Positions 8,371 to 16,806 of a DNA stretch of 64,000 bases are shown here, in pieces (the stretch's first letter is position 1; each line of letters opens with the position of its first letter). Origin of the DNA: Cryobacterium algoricola (GTDB lineage: Bacteria > Actinomycetota > Actinomycetes > Actinomycetales > Microbacteriaceae); NCBI RefSeq assembly GCF_004402485.1, contig NZ_SOFG01000018.1, forward strand, positions 1 through 64,000, given 5' to 3'. Made by a program: the position numbers and the translations under genes. The notes under the pieces were generated by a model, which saw only the letters and a list, made by a program, of their open reading frames with translations, searched no databases and was not told the DNA's origin.

Positions 8371-9078
8371 TCAGGTAATGCGCCAGCCGCGGTCGACGGC
8401 GATACTCGTGCCCGACATGCCGCGGTTGTCGAGCAGGAAGCGCGCAGCATCCACGACGTCCTGCATCGTGGCGAGCGTGCCGCCGGGGGTGCGGGCCTCG
8501 TAGCCCGTGAGCACGCCCTCGGGCTTGCCGGCCCAGAACGGGCTGTCTCCGATGATGCCGGGATGCAGTGCATTGACCCGGATCGGTGCGAGTTCGAGCG
8601 CCATCGCTACCGTCAGTCCCTCGACGCCGCCGTTGATCGTTGAGACGGTCACCGAACCGGGGTAGGGCAGGTCTTTGGCTCGCCCGCCGAAGAGCACGAT
8701 GCCGGTGTCGGGGGAGGGGTCGAGCCGATCGAGCAGGGTGTGGACGACCTCCGTGTAGCCGACGAGTTTGAGGGTGACGAGCCGGGTCGCTCGGGCGATG
8801 TTGTAGTCCCGGACGGTGTTGGCATCCCGCTCGATCGCGGCAAGCACGAGTCCGTTCACGGTTCCGATCCCCGCCAGCTGGGCCGCGATGCCCTCCGGTT
8901 CGGAGATATCGAGCGCGATGCCGGTCGCCGAGTCCCCGATCGACGCGGCGACCTCCCTGGCCTTGGTCGCGTCCCGCCCGGTGAGCACGACCCGATCACC
9001 GTGCGCGACGACGTCCTTCGCGATCTCGAAACCGATGCCGGAGGTTCCGCCGATGACGACGATGGTCTTCTCGCTCAA
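8371..9078 (-). CDS. SDR-fold protein lacking the catalytic Tyr/Lys
   Basis: This 235-residue Rossmann-fold protein has the cofactor motif GGTSGIG (residues 10-16) and an Arg after strand 2 (TGRD). Where the YxxxK motif should be, the sequence reads VSTINGG, so both catalytic Tyr and Lys are missing; the following helix 'LTVAMALELAPIRVNALHPG' is normal. Related SDR subgroups with the same change are known, and they may be non-catalytic or use another mechanism. The start is TTG 9078, preceded by AAAGGAG. It is the last gene of an operon with an amidohydrolase, a Dabb protein and a 22-codon ORF. Confidence 0.8.
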   Translation of the reverse strand: MSEKTIVVIGGTSGIGFEIAKDVVAHGDRVVLTGRDATKAREVAASIGDSATGIALDISEPEGIAAQLAGIGTVNGLVLAAIERDANTVRDYNIARATRLVTLKLVGYTEVVHTLLDRLDPSPDTGIVLFGGRAKDLPYPGSVTVSTINGGVEGLTVAMALELAPIRVNALHPGIIGDSPFWAGKPEGVLTGYEARTPGGTLATMQDVVDAARFLLDNRGMSGTSIAVDRGWRIT

Positions 9079-9117
9079 CTCGTTCTCCTTTGCTTGATGT
9101 GATCCAGACGCGACTGC

Positions 9118-9186
9118 TTAGCGGTAGTCGCGACCCGTGATCTCCTCGATGCCGCCGTGGCGCACGGCGGCGCGGATAGCGGTCAC
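9118..9186 (-). CDS. 22-codon ORF translationally coupled to the Dabb gene
   Basis: A GTG overlaps the stop of the Dabb gene in a GTGA arrangement, and the frame runs 22 codons to TAA. The peptide is basic, with the ending EEITGRDYR. It is too short for a family assignment. It may be a small protein, the degraded C-terminus of a larger enzyme, or a leader linking translation to the SDR gene 40 bases further on. Confidence 0.3.
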   Translation of the reverse strand: MTAIRAAVRHGGIEEITGRDYR

Positions 9187-9494
9187 AGCGCCGCGCCGGG
9201 CCCGACAGGCAGCTGCGCGGCGGCCCGCTCGGCGATCATGCGCCCGAGCAGTCGCTCGTAGACGGCGGCATGAGCCTCGGAATCGAGGTACGCGGAGAGC
9301 CCGGCCTCATCGTCGACGATCGCCGCGACGCCGAAGTCGGCACCGCCCGGCCGCAGCCGGAGGCTCTCGCCGCACTCGTATGAGCGCAACTCCGGAATGC
9401 CCGCGGCCATGTCGCGCAACTGGGTGGTGAGTTCGGCGACATCCTCCTCGGTCACGTCGTCCCGCCAGCGGAAGGTCGCGATGTGCAGGATCAC
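9183..9494 (-). CDS. Dabb-family (stress-responsive alpha/beta barrel) protein
   Basis: This 103-residue protein starts at GTG 9494, which overlaps the amidohydrolase stop (GTGA). It begins ILHIATFRWRDD and continues with the ferredoxin-like pattern of Dabb proteins, including 'PELRSYECGESL' and 'FGVAAIVDDEAGLSAYLDS'. Family members are small dimeric barrels seen next to catabolic enzymes, some acting as decarboxylases, cyclases or isomerases on aromatic or polyketide-like compounds. A metabolic role in the same pathway as the amidohydrolase is therefore plausible. Its long open extension upstream is only a shadow frame. Confidence 0.75.
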   Translation of the reverse strand: MILHIATFRWRDDVTEEDVAELTTQLRDMAAGIPELRSYECGESLRLRPGGADFGVAAIVDDEAGLSAYLDSEAHAAVYERLLGRMIAERAAAQLPVGPGAAL

Positions 9495-10936
9495 TTGGTG
9501 TCGTCGTCCTGGTAGTGGTACGGGTTGTCGATCGGCTCGTTCGGAGCGAGCGCGGGGTGCATCCCCTCGACCCATGCCTGCTCGCCGAGCTTGGAACGCA
9601 CGAACTCGACCGACTGGGCGACGGCATCCCGTGCCGGGGCGAGGTCGAGACCGATGCGCTTGCCCTCGTATTTGAGCACCCGACCGTTGACGACGACGCT
9701 GTGGATGTCGGCTGTGCCCGCCTGGTACACGACGTGAACGTTCGGGTTGAGGATGGGCGTCATCGCGGGTGACTGGTCGTTCATGACGAGCAGGAGGTCC
9801 GCCTTCTTGCCGGGCGTGATCGAACCGATCTTGTCCTCCATGCCGAGGGACTTCGCGCCCCCCATCGTCGCCATCCAGACGACGTCCTCGGCGCGCAAGC
9901 GGTTCGCGTTGACGGTCTCGCCCTTGGCGTGGGCCTCGAGGTGTTCGCGTGAACGGTCGGCGCTGAGCGTCGCGCGCATGGCGGAGAAGTAGTCGGCGCT
10001 CCACCAGACGCTCGTGTCCATTGACAACGACGCCGAGATGCCGTACTTGCGGAGCTGCCACGTCGAGGGGTAGCCCTGGCCGGCGCTCTGCTCGCTCTCG
10101 GTGGCGACCGAGACCGTTCCGCCCGTGGCGGCGATCTTCTGGTAGCTCTCGCGAGAAAGCGTCGTGCCGTGCACGTAGCAGATCTGGTCGGTCATGAATC
10201 CACCGCTGTACATATGGTCGATGGCGTTGTCCGTCGTTGCGCCCCACACGCCGGTGTGGGTGGTCACGCGCAGGCCGTTCTCCCGTGCGAACTCGAATGC
10301 CGCCTTCTCAGGGAAGTTCTCCGAATCGGGCACGTCGAAGGCGATCTGCAACCCGTGCATGTCGGTCGGGGAGTGCGATGCGACCCAGGAACGGAATTCG
10401 GGCGCCGCGGTCCACTCCCACGGTGCTCCGAGGTAATTGCCGTAGCCGAGTACGAATCGGCCGGGGATCTCCTCGAAGGCCTTCATCGCCGCGTCGGCGT
10501 ACTCGGGGGTGCGGAGCGCATGCGACCAGTCGAGCGTCGTCGTGACACCGGTGTCGACCGATTCGAGTGCGCTCAGGAGGTTCCCCGCGTAGATGTCCTC
10601 GGGTCGGAAGACTTCGCCGTGCTGCAGGTAGTAGAAGACGAAGTACTGGCTGAGCGCCCAGTCGCCGCCGTAGCCGCGCAGCGCCGTCTGCCACATGTGA
10701 CGGTGGGTGTCGATCATGCCGGGCATGAGGATGCCGCCGCTCGCGTCGATCTCGAGCGTGCCCTCGGGCACCTGGAGTTTCGACCCCACGGCCTCGATGG
10801 TCTCGCCGATAACCAGGACGTCGGCGTTCTCGAGTACTCCGGGAGTGTCGACGGTGATGACGATCGCATTGCGGAAGACGAAGGGCCGGCCCGCAACGAA
10901 GTCCTCGGGATGGGGCGCGGCAGTATTGATGCTCAT
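9491..10936 (-). CDS. Amidohydrolase, cytosine deaminase/TRZ-ATZ-like
   Basis: The protein has about 481 residues. It shows the metal-dependent amidohydrolase pattern: N-terminal beta sandwich, 'GMIDTHRHMWQ' with the HxH metal ligands near residues 78-80, later single His ligands in 'THTGVWG' and 'CYVHGT', and the catalytic Asp in 'SMDTSVWW'. The C-terminal 'GSITPGKKADLLLV' is typical of the ATZ/TRZ deaminase and chlorohydrolase branch. Substrates of that branch are N-rich rings or their opening products. ATG 10936 is preferred to the upstream GTG by domain length. It is the first gene of an operon divergent from two reductase-like genes. Confidence 0.85.
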   Translation of the reverse strand: MSINTAAPHPEDFVAGRPFVFRNAIVITVDTPGVLENADVLVIGETIEAVGSKLQVPEGTLEIDASGGILMPGMIDTHRHMWQTALRGYGGDWALSQYFVFYYLQHGEVFRPEDIYAGNLLSALESVDTGVTTTLDWSHALRTPEYADAAMKAFEEIPGRFVLGYGNYLGAPWEWTAAPEFRSWVASHSPTDMHGLQIAFDVPDSENFPEKAAFEFARENGLRVTTHTGVWGATTDNAIDHMYSGGFMTDQICYVHGTTLSRESYQKIAATGGTVSVATESEQSAGQGYPSTWQLRKYGISASLSMDTSVWWSADYFSAMRATLSADRSREHLEAHAKGETVNANRLRAEDVVWMATMGGAKSLGMEDKIGSITPGKKADLLLVMNDQSPAMTPILNPNVHVVYQAGTADIHSVVVNGRVLKYEGKRIGLDLAPARDAVAQSVEFVRSKLGEQAWVEGMHPALAPNEPIDNPYHYQDDDTK

Positions 10937-11086
10937 GGCTCTCCTCGTTGAGAATGTCCAGCGACGCTGCACACTATCTCGCTCAATCCGTCAATTCGCA
11001 AGTCCGCGCGTTAACTCATAGGAAACTAGGCAACAGGTTGAATCAGGCTGTAGCATCCGTTCACTTGGAGTGTAAGGAGAGCCCGT

Positions 11087-12115
11087 ATGACCCCTCGGAT
11101 CGCGGTGCTGGGATCCGGCGCGAACGGTTCGTCGATCGGAGCGGACCTCACGCTCGCCGGCGTCGACGTCACGCTCGTGGAGCAATGGCCCGCGCACGTC
11201 GAGGAGATGCGGGCGACGGGCCTCACCATCCGGATGCCCGACGAGCAACTGCACGTGCGGCCGCGCACGATGCATCTGTGCGAGGTCGCCACGCTGCGCG
11301 AGAAATTCGACATCGTGCTGCTGCTGATGAAGGCCTATGACTCGCGGTGGGCGACACAACTCATCGCGCCCCACCTCGCGGACGACGGGCTCGTCGTTGG
11401 CGTGCAGAACGGCATGACGACGGAGACGATCGCCGAAGTCGTCGGCGCGCACCGCGCCATGGGTGCCGTCATCGAGATCTCCTCGACGATGAACGAACCC
11501 GGCCTCGTGCTGCGGCACTCCGGTCCCGCGCGCTCCTGGTTCGCGGTCGGGGCCCTCGAGGGCGGGCCGGTCGGGCGTGAGGAGGAGGTCGCCGCTCTGC
11601 TGCGGCACTCGGGCAGCGTTGAGATCGTCCACGACATTCTCGCCACCAAATGGATGAAACTCGTCAGCAACTGCACGACGCTCGTGACGACCGCGAGCCT
11701 CGGGCTGCCGATGCTCGACGCCCTCGCCGTGCCGGGCATGCGGACGATCATGCTGCGTTCTGGTCAGGAGGCGCTGGATGTCGGCGCCGCCCTTGATCAT
11801 CCGATCCTGCCGATCTTCGGCCTCCAGCCCGCGGATCTCGAGCGCTCCGACGAGGTCGTGGAGACACTCCTCGACACTCTCTACCGGGACTTCGTGCTAC
11901 CGGGCGCGACCACGACGGTGCTACAGGACTGGAGCAAGTCGCGGCACAGCGAGGTGGACGATATCAACGGCACGGTCGTTGCCGAGGCGGCGCGGCTGGG
12001 CCGTTCGGCGCCCGTCAATTCGGCGATTGTCGAGGTCGCCCATCGCATCGAGCGCGGAGAACTGCGACCCTCGCCGGAGGTCGTCGAGGTGCTGCATCGC
12101 CAAATCGGTGACTGA
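11087..12115 (+). CDS. Ketopantoate reductase (ApbA/PanE) family enzyme, copy 1
   Basis: This 342-residue protein has an N-terminal Rossmann motif GSGANGSSIG (residues 8-17), the conserved Lys in 'LLLMKAYD' of the NADPH-binding half, and the helical C-terminal domain. The family reduces 2-oxo acids such as ketopantoate, but many actinobacterial paralogs next to catabolic genes act on other substrates. AAGGAG precedes the ATG. It is followed 64 bases later by a clear paralog, and both face an amidohydrolase operon. A role in that pathway is more likely than pantothenate synthesis, because no other pan gene is near. Confidence 0.85.
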   Translation: MTPRIAVLGSGANGSSIGADLTLAGVDVTLVEQWPAHVEEMRATGLTIRMPDEQLHVRPRTMHLCEVATLREKFDIVLLLMKAYDSRWATQLIAPHLADDGLVVGVQNGMTTETIAEVVGAHRAMGAVIEISSTMNEPGLVLRHSGPARSWFAVGALEGGPVGREEEVAALLRHSGSVEIVHDILATKWMKLVSNCTTLVTTASLGLPMLDALAVPGMRTIMLRSGQEALDVGAALDHPILPIFGLQPADLERSDEVVETLLDTLYRDFVLPGATTTVLQDWSKSRHSEVDDINGTVVAEAARLGRSAPVNSAIVEVAHRIERGELRPSPEVVEVLHRQIGD

Positions 12116-12144
12116 ACCGAATTGATCTATAGTGCTTAACGATT

Positions 12145-12163
12145 TGTACAGTAGGAACGTACA
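12145..12163. promoter_or_regulatory. Palindrome between the two reductase genes
   Basis: TGTAC and GTACA flank nine bases in the 64-bp gap before the second reductase, upstream of its GGAGG ribosome site. It could be an operator for separate control of the second gene, or chance. Confidence 0.3.
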
Positions 12164-12179
12164 GAAGCGGAGGAACCCA

Positions 12180-13211
12180 ATGGCGGGTAAGAGAATCGCA
12201 TTCGTGGGCACCGGAGCACAGGGGGCCGGCATCGCCGCAGACCTCACGCGAGCCGGGCTTGACGTCACCTGCATCGAGCAGTGGCCGGCCCACGTCGAGG
12301 CCATGCGCGAGCACGGCATCGAAATCCGTCTGCCGCTCAAGACCGAGGTCACCACGGTGCGCGCCCTGCACTTATGCGAGGTGGCGACCCTGCGTGAGAA
12401 ATTCGACATCGTCTTCGTCGTCGTCAAGGCCTACGACACTCGCTGGGCCGTCGAGCTCATCAAGCACCTGCTCGCACCCGACGCACTCGTCGTCGGACTT
12501 CAAAACGGGATGTCCCTCAACGACGTCGCCGACATCGTCGGCCCCGAGCGCACCATCGGCGCGGTCATCGAGATGGCTTCAAACATGTTCGAACCGGGCA
12601 TCGTCACGCGGCAAAACGCCCCCGAGAACTCCTGGTTCACCGTGGGGGCCTTCGACGACTCTGCGCGCGGCCGGGAGCCCGAGGTCCAGGAGGTGCTGCG
12701 CCACGCCGGCACGGTCGAGATATCCCCCGACATTCGGTCGTCGAAGTGGATGAAGCTCGTCGCCAACGCCGGCGAACTCGTGCCGTCCGCGATCCTCGAT
12801 GAAGCACTCGCCGACGCCGTGAAGATGCCGGGGGTGCACGAGTTCATGGTGGAGTGCGGCAAGGAGGCCGCCCGCGCCGCGGTCGCGGACGGCTGCAAGC
12901 TCGTGCCGATCTTCGGGCTCACCGAGGACCAGGTCAGCGGGCCTGACCAGTACGCGAAGGATCTGCTGGGCGAAGTGCTCGAGAAGTACTCCCTGCCGGA
13001 CACGCGGACGACAGTGCTGCAGGACTGGATGAAGGGCCGCCGTGCCGAGGTCGACGAGGTCAACGGCCTCGTCGTCGAAGTGCTCGCCCGTGTCGGCCAG
13101 TCCGCACCGTATAACGCGCACACGGTCGAGATCGCGCGCCGCATTGAAGCCGGCGAGCTCGAGCGGGGTCCACAGAACCTCGAGCTGCTCCTGACGCTCC
13201 CGGGTGCCTAG
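12180..13211 (+). CDS. Ketopantoate reductase (ApbA/PanE) family enzyme, copy 2
   Basis: This 343-residue paralog of the upstream gene aligns over its whole length: GTGAQGAGIAADL Rossmann motif, 'EQWPAHVEAMREHG', 'VATLREKFDIVF', 'VKAYDTRWA' and 'TVLQDWMKGR'. The ATG at 12180 is preceded by GGAGG; the longer frame from 12132 lies in the intergenic region. Tandem copies suggest either two related substrates or a heteromeric enzyme. Both proteins keep the long 'VLQDW-KxR-EVD-N' C-terminal helix region of the family. Confidence 0.85.
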   Translation: MAGKRIAFVGTGAQGAGIAADLTRAGLDVTCIEQWPAHVEAMREHGIEIRLPLKTEVTTVRALHLCEVATLREKFDIVFVVVKAYDTRWAVELIKHLLAPDALVVGLQNGMSLNDVADIVGPERTIGAVIEMASNMFEPGIVTRQNAPENSWFTVGAFDDSARGREPEVQEVLRHAGTVEISPDIRSSKWMKLVANAGELVPSAILDEALADAVKMPGVHEFMVECGKEAARAAVADGCKLVPIFGLTEDQVSGPDQYAKDLLGEVLEKYSLPDTRTTVLQDWMKGRRAEVDEVNGLVVEVLARVGQSAPYNAHTVEIARRIEAGELERGPQNLELLLTLPGA

Positions 13212-13230
13212 CACCAGGGTCAGTGGGGCT

Positions 13231-13260
13231 GCCTGGCGTGCGTTGGAGCGCCATCCAGGC
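13231..13260. terminator. Possible hairpin after the reductase pair
   Basis: GCCTGGCG and a bulged CGCC-AT-CCAGGC can pair across about ten bases, 20 bases after the stop of copy 2 and before the convergent small membrane gene. There is no U tract. Confidence 0.3.
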
Positions 13261-13269
13261 TTTGGAGTC

Positions 13270-13488
13270 TCACTTGCTCGTTCCGCCGTGCTCTGGCCGG
13301 CGCAGGCCGAGCATGATCAGGATGACGCCGACGATGGCGACGATGAGCCCGATGGAAAGCCACATGCGGCTACCTGTCATGAAGCTTCCCGGGATCAGAT
13401 TCATGCCCTGCCCGGCCCACACTCCACCAAGGATCACGGCGATCACGCCGACGGTGATCAGGGCGATGCGCCCATTTCGACTAGTCAC
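13270..13488 (-). CDS. Small two-helix membrane protein
   Basis: This 72-residue protein starts at GTG 13488 behind a G-rich ribosome site. Two hydrophobic helices (residues about 8-28 and 42-60) flank a loop with 'GMNLIPGSFMTG', a pattern found in a widespread actinobacterial family of small membrane proteins without known function. The C-terminus is short and basic. It stands alone, convergent with the reductase pair. Confidence 0.65.
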   Translation of the reverse strand: MTSRNGRIALITVGVIAVILGGVWAGQGMNLIPGSFMTGSRMWLSIGLIVAIVGVILIMLGLRRPEHGGTSK

Positions 13489-13753
13489 GTCCCCCAACGT
13501 ACCCTCGACCGATGCACCCGTCGCTCGGCACAAGTTCCCCCTGTGGACAGGTCGCGCGGGTCCTTGTGAATCGTGGCCCGCCGGACCCTTGCGGCAGCCA
13601 TCTCCGCGATCGACTTCGCAGCCTGCTCGGGCCGAACAACCGTGCCATCATGGACGCGAAAGGGGCACTAACCGCCGCGTCACGAGCAGGACCAAAGACC
13701 TCTCGTTAGTTCTCCTGCGGTAACGGCTTGAGGCTTGCGGCGTGAGGAGAAGC

Positions 13754-14632
13754 ATGGATGCCCAGCAGGTCGCCCTTCGTGGGCGCGTGGCAGTCGTCAC
13801 GGGTTCCACTCGCGGCCTTGGTCTCGCCATGGCCCGGCTGTTGGGCCAGCAGGGTGCAACCGTTGTGCTGGCATCCCGTTCGGAAGCCCACGTCGCAGCC
13901 GCTGTCGAGATGCTTCGACTGGAGGGTATTTTGGTCTCAGGGTGTCGCTGCGACACCGGGGAATTGGCCGACGTCGAGGCTCTTCGTGATGAGGCCCTCC
14001 GTCACGGGATGCTCGATATCTGGGTCAATAACGCTGGAATATCTGGCGTTTATGGGCCCACGGCATCCACGCCGATCGACGACTTCGAGCGCGTGGTGCG
14101 TACGAACATCCTCGGAACGTTTCACGGGTCACGGGTCATACTGCCGGTGTTCCTCTCCCAAGGCCACGGCGACCTCGTCAACCTCTACGGCCAAGGCGAC
14201 CAAGGCCCGGTCGCAATGCAGAACGCATACGCGTCAAGCAAGCGTTGGGTCCGCCAGTTCACGGAGACTCTACGGCTCGAAACCAAAGGAACCGGAGTCC
14301 GCGTTCACGGTATGAACCCCGGGTTGGTGACGACAGCCCTGCTCAGGCACATCACGTCCCAGCCAGGATACGAAGGACGTCTAAGTGCACTCCAGGTCGT
14401 TGTTGGGCTGTGGGGGCAGGCGCCGGAGGCGGCCGCGCGTCCCCTCGTGAAGCTTGTCACGTCGGACGCTGGCGAGTTTCGCAGCCTGACGAAGTTGGCC
14501 CTGGTGACCCGCGGTCTTCATAGCGTTCTGACCGGACGACTCCGCCGCCGCAATCGCATGCCCCTGGACGTCCGCGTCCTGGATGCGAACGGCCAAGAAC
14601 GAACGATCGGGCCCGATGCAACTACGCGGTGA
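13754..14632 (+). CDS. Short-chain dehydrogenase/reductase
   Basis: This 292-residue SDR has GSTRGLG as glycine motif (residues about 17-23), NNAG near residue 92 and a YASSK active site (Tyr-x3-Lys). The usual Ser of the active site appears replaced in the 'VNLYGQGDQ' region. ATG 13754 is chosen because GAGGAG lies seven bases upstream. The C-terminal about 70 residues are longer than in minimal SDRs and rich in Arg. It is monocistronic as far as can be seen, and the substrate is unknown. Confidence 0.8.
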   Translation: MDAQQVALRGRVAVVTGSTRGLGLAMARLLGQQGATVVLASRSEAHVAAAVEMLRLEGILVSGCRCDTGELADVEALRDEALRHGMLDIWVNNAGISGVYGPTASTPIDDFERVVRTNILGTFHGSRVILPVFLSQGHGDLVNLYGQGDQGPVAMQNAYASSKRWVRQFTETLRLETKGTGVRVHGMNPGLVTTALLRHITSQPGYEGRLSALQVVVGLWGQAPEAAARPLVKLVTSDAGEFRSLTKLALVTRGLHSVLTGRLRRRNRMPLDVRVLDANGQERTIGPDATTR

Positions 14633-14862
14633 GTGTGCGGGCAACCGCATCACATCCGGACGGGGCCGTAGGGGATACGCCTGGATGGTCAATGTCGGAA
14701 TTTTAGACGCTTCCGGTGGTCACTCTGCGAGGATCTACCTCTGGGGGATGCAACGGATATCACGTAACGATCGCGTTTCGCGATGGGCGGTCCTGAATTC
14801 TGGAATTGTCGCGCTGGCACTTGCCTTGGTGTGGCTCGTTCGATCCAAATCGGTAGTCTGCA

Positions 14863-15636
14863 CTATCTCCAGTTTTGGATGGACTTCATGTGAACGGATG
14901 AGGCATTGCCTCGCCAGCTCGTGATGGCCTCCCGTTCGGCGGCGCTCAGACCAGGCGAGGCGAGGAGTTCTGCCAAGTCGAGGCCGCGGAGCGCGGCGCG
15001 AAAGGCGCCCTCTGTCGTTGTGCCGTGGCTCTGGCAGAGCGCCTCAATTGTGGGTTCGGCGTTCTCGCGCTGTGATGCTCTTGCCCGGCGGTCCGCCAGT
15101 CGGACTGTTTCGAGATAGTCGTCGACGATTGCCTCGGGTTCCACATCGATGGCTGTGAGGAGTAGCAGCGCGATAAGTCCTGTTCGATCTCGTCCTGCCA
15201 TGCAGTGAAAGAGAATGCCACCTTCTGGCGCGCCAGCCAGGGCCGCCAGGACCGACACGCTGCGTTCGGGCATCGCGTTCAGGTGCGGCAAGTAATACAG
15301 TGCTGTACCGGCAAGCCCGTTGTTCCAGAAATCCTTCCAGAAAGTGGCATTGTCGAGTCCATCCAAATCAATAGGGAGGGTGGTGAGCCAATCGGGCCGC
15401 GGCTGGGTGTCCTGTGCCCGTTCTCCTGCCTGGCGTAGGTCGACTATGGTTCGGATGCCCGCTTCGCGTATTTGCTCCCATCCGGCCGGTGTTGCCGAGT
15501 CGACGTTCTCGGACCGGAAGAAGACGCCCCTCGGCGTCAAGGTTCCATTTCTTTGTCGGAGACCGCCGAGATCGCGTGCATTCACCAAGCCCTCGACATG
15601 CAAGGTTCGGCTCGTGAGTTTCGGCTCGTCGCTCAT
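14863..15636 (-). CDS. Tyrosine/serine protein phosphatase family (PTP-like)
   Basis: This 257-residue protein carries the signature HCMAGRDRTG with nucleophile Cys145 and Arg151 (CX5R), and the N-terminal 'GLVNARDLGGL' and 'FFRSENVD' blocks common to the Y_phosphatase3 family (MptpB-like). Such enzymes dephosphorylate proteins, phosphoinositides or small phosphoesters. No signal peptide is visible, so it should act in the cytosol. It is flanked by unrelated genes on both sides and appears monocistronic. Confidence 0.85.
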   Translation of the reverse strand: MSDEPKLTSRTLHVEGLVNARDLGGLRQRNGTLTPRGVFFRSENVDSATPAGWEQIREAGIRTIVDLRQAGERAQDTQPRPDWLTTLPIDLDGLDNATFWKDFWNNGLAGTALYYLPHLNAMPERSVSVLAALAGAPEGGILFHCMAGRDRTGLIALLLLTAIDVEPEAIVDDYLETVRLADRRARASQRENAEPTIEALCQSHGTTTEGAFRAALRGLDLAELLASPGLSAAEREAITSWRGNASSVHMKSIQNWR

Positions 15637-15864
15637 CGGGCCAGCATACGTTCAGCGTTGGTGTCTGAAGAGGGAGTGGTCTGGCGCCGGACTCTGCGTT
15701 CACATGGTGACTCCTTCGCGTCTCGCCAGAACAGCGCTACCCGATGAGGCGACGCGCCCACGATCAGGATCTGTGTTGTGACCCTATGGTTTTGAGGCAG
15801 CGGCGTGCGGTTCTGCGCGTGTCAGAAGATGACCGGTGCACTGCGCGTGCGGCTGACCTCGGGG

Positions 15865-16191
15865 CTAGAGCGCGTCGTCGTTCCCGACAGGAGACGCTTC
15901 CGCTTCGCCCATCGCTGTGAGCTCTCGCAAAGATTCAATATGCCCGCGATACGCTTTCCGGCCTTTCGAAGTGAGAGCGAGAGATGTCCGCACATGGGAG
16001 TCGATCACGGTCTTTGTGACATTGACGTAGCCCGCTTCGCTCAGCGGCTTGACGTGCTTGCTGAGAGCCGAATCGCTGACGCCCAACGAGTCTCGGATTG
16101 CCGAGAAATCAGCGCCGTCAACAGCTGCCAGAGCCGCGGTAATGCGCAGCCTGGTAGGTGCGTGGATCAAAACATCGAACACCGGGCGCAT
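15865..16191 (-). CDS. Winged-helix regulator (ArsR/MarR-like, HTH_34 type)
   Basis: This 108-residue protein is almost entirely one winged helix: 'HAPTRLRITAALAAVDGADFSAIRDSLGVSDSALSKHVKPLSEAGYV' followed by a wing with 'RTSLALTSKGRKAY'. This matches small regulators that pair with membrane proteins in actinobacteria. It begins three bases after the stop of the upstream membrane gene, so the two form one operon. Two TTTCC-N5-GGAAA palindromes in front of the operon are the probable autoregulatory sites. No metal-binding cysteines are present. Confidence 0.8.
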   Translation of the reverse strand: MRPVFDVLIHAPTRLRITAALAAVDGADFSAIRDSLGVSDSALSKHVKPLSEAGYVNVTKTVIDSHVRTSLALTSKGRKAYRGHIESLRELTAMGEAEASPVGNDDAL

Positions 16192-16193
16192 GT

Positions 16194-16646
16194 CTAGCGT
16201 CCTGCAACGGTGAGGTGCAGATTACGCTCCCACCACCAGGGGACCGTGATCATTATGAGCGGTAGGGCGATCGCCAATCCGACAACCACCATTGAGTGCT
16301 CGGTAAATGTCCCGAGAAGGATTCCGGCAATCGGAAACAGCACCATGACTCCGACCAGAATCAATCGACCTGCATAGTGCTGACCCGGTTGGGCAACGAG
16401 TCGGCGAGCTCCAGGACGCTGGAAGAGGACAGCCGAGGCGATGATGGCGAGGGAGGCGGAGACTGCGACCACGAAAGTCCAGGGGTCGGGGAGGAGGACT
16501 GCGGCGGTGAGAGCACCGCCAGCTAGCCCGACGATAGCGAGGGATGGCCGGATCGAACGTGCGGTGCGGCGCATCGCGTCCTCGGCGTTGCGGGCAGCTG
16601 CCACGGCATCAGCTGCGGGAATTGGGAACTCCTCGTCGTGCTGCAT
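16194..16646 (-). CDS. Four-helix membrane protein co-transcribed with the winged-helix regulator
   Basis: This 150-residue protein has a soluble N-terminus (about 35 residues) and four predicted membrane helices (residues about 36-52, 55-73, 92-112 and 117-136). ATG 16646 is chosen because a GGAG ribosome site precedes it; the longer frame would read through the operators. The gene lies just upstream of the regulator and probably shares its promoter. No known domain was recognised. Confidence 0.65.
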   Translation of the reverse strand: MQHDEEFPIPAADAVAAARNAEDAMRRTARSIRPSLAIVGLAGGALTAAVLLPDPWTFVVAVSASLAIIASAVLFQRPGARRLVAQPGQHYAGRLILVGVMVLFPIAGILLGTFTEHSMVVVGLAIALPLIMITVPWWWERNLHLTVAGR

Positions 16647-16671
16647 TTCCACTCCAGTTTCCGTGGCGGAC

Positions 16672-16710
16672 TTTCCGCTATGGAAAACGTAGCACTTTCC
16701 GCAATGGAAA
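16672..16710. promoter_or_regulatory. Two TTTCC-N5-GGAAA operators
   Basis: TTTCCGCTATGGAAA (16672-16686) and TTTCCGCAATGGAAA (16696-16710) are near-identical palindromes with centres 24 bp apart, upstream of the membrane protein/regulator operon. A further half-site TTTCCGTGG lies at about 16659. The regular spacing supports binding of two dimers on nearly the same face. Confidence 0.65.
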
Positions 16711-16806
16711 AGAGTAGGTTGTGCCGCATGGGGACGACCTAGTTCGATCACTATGCGGGAGCGCGGTTATGCCACCGGAGCTGGGGTTTTTGGGCACAAT
16801 GGGACA

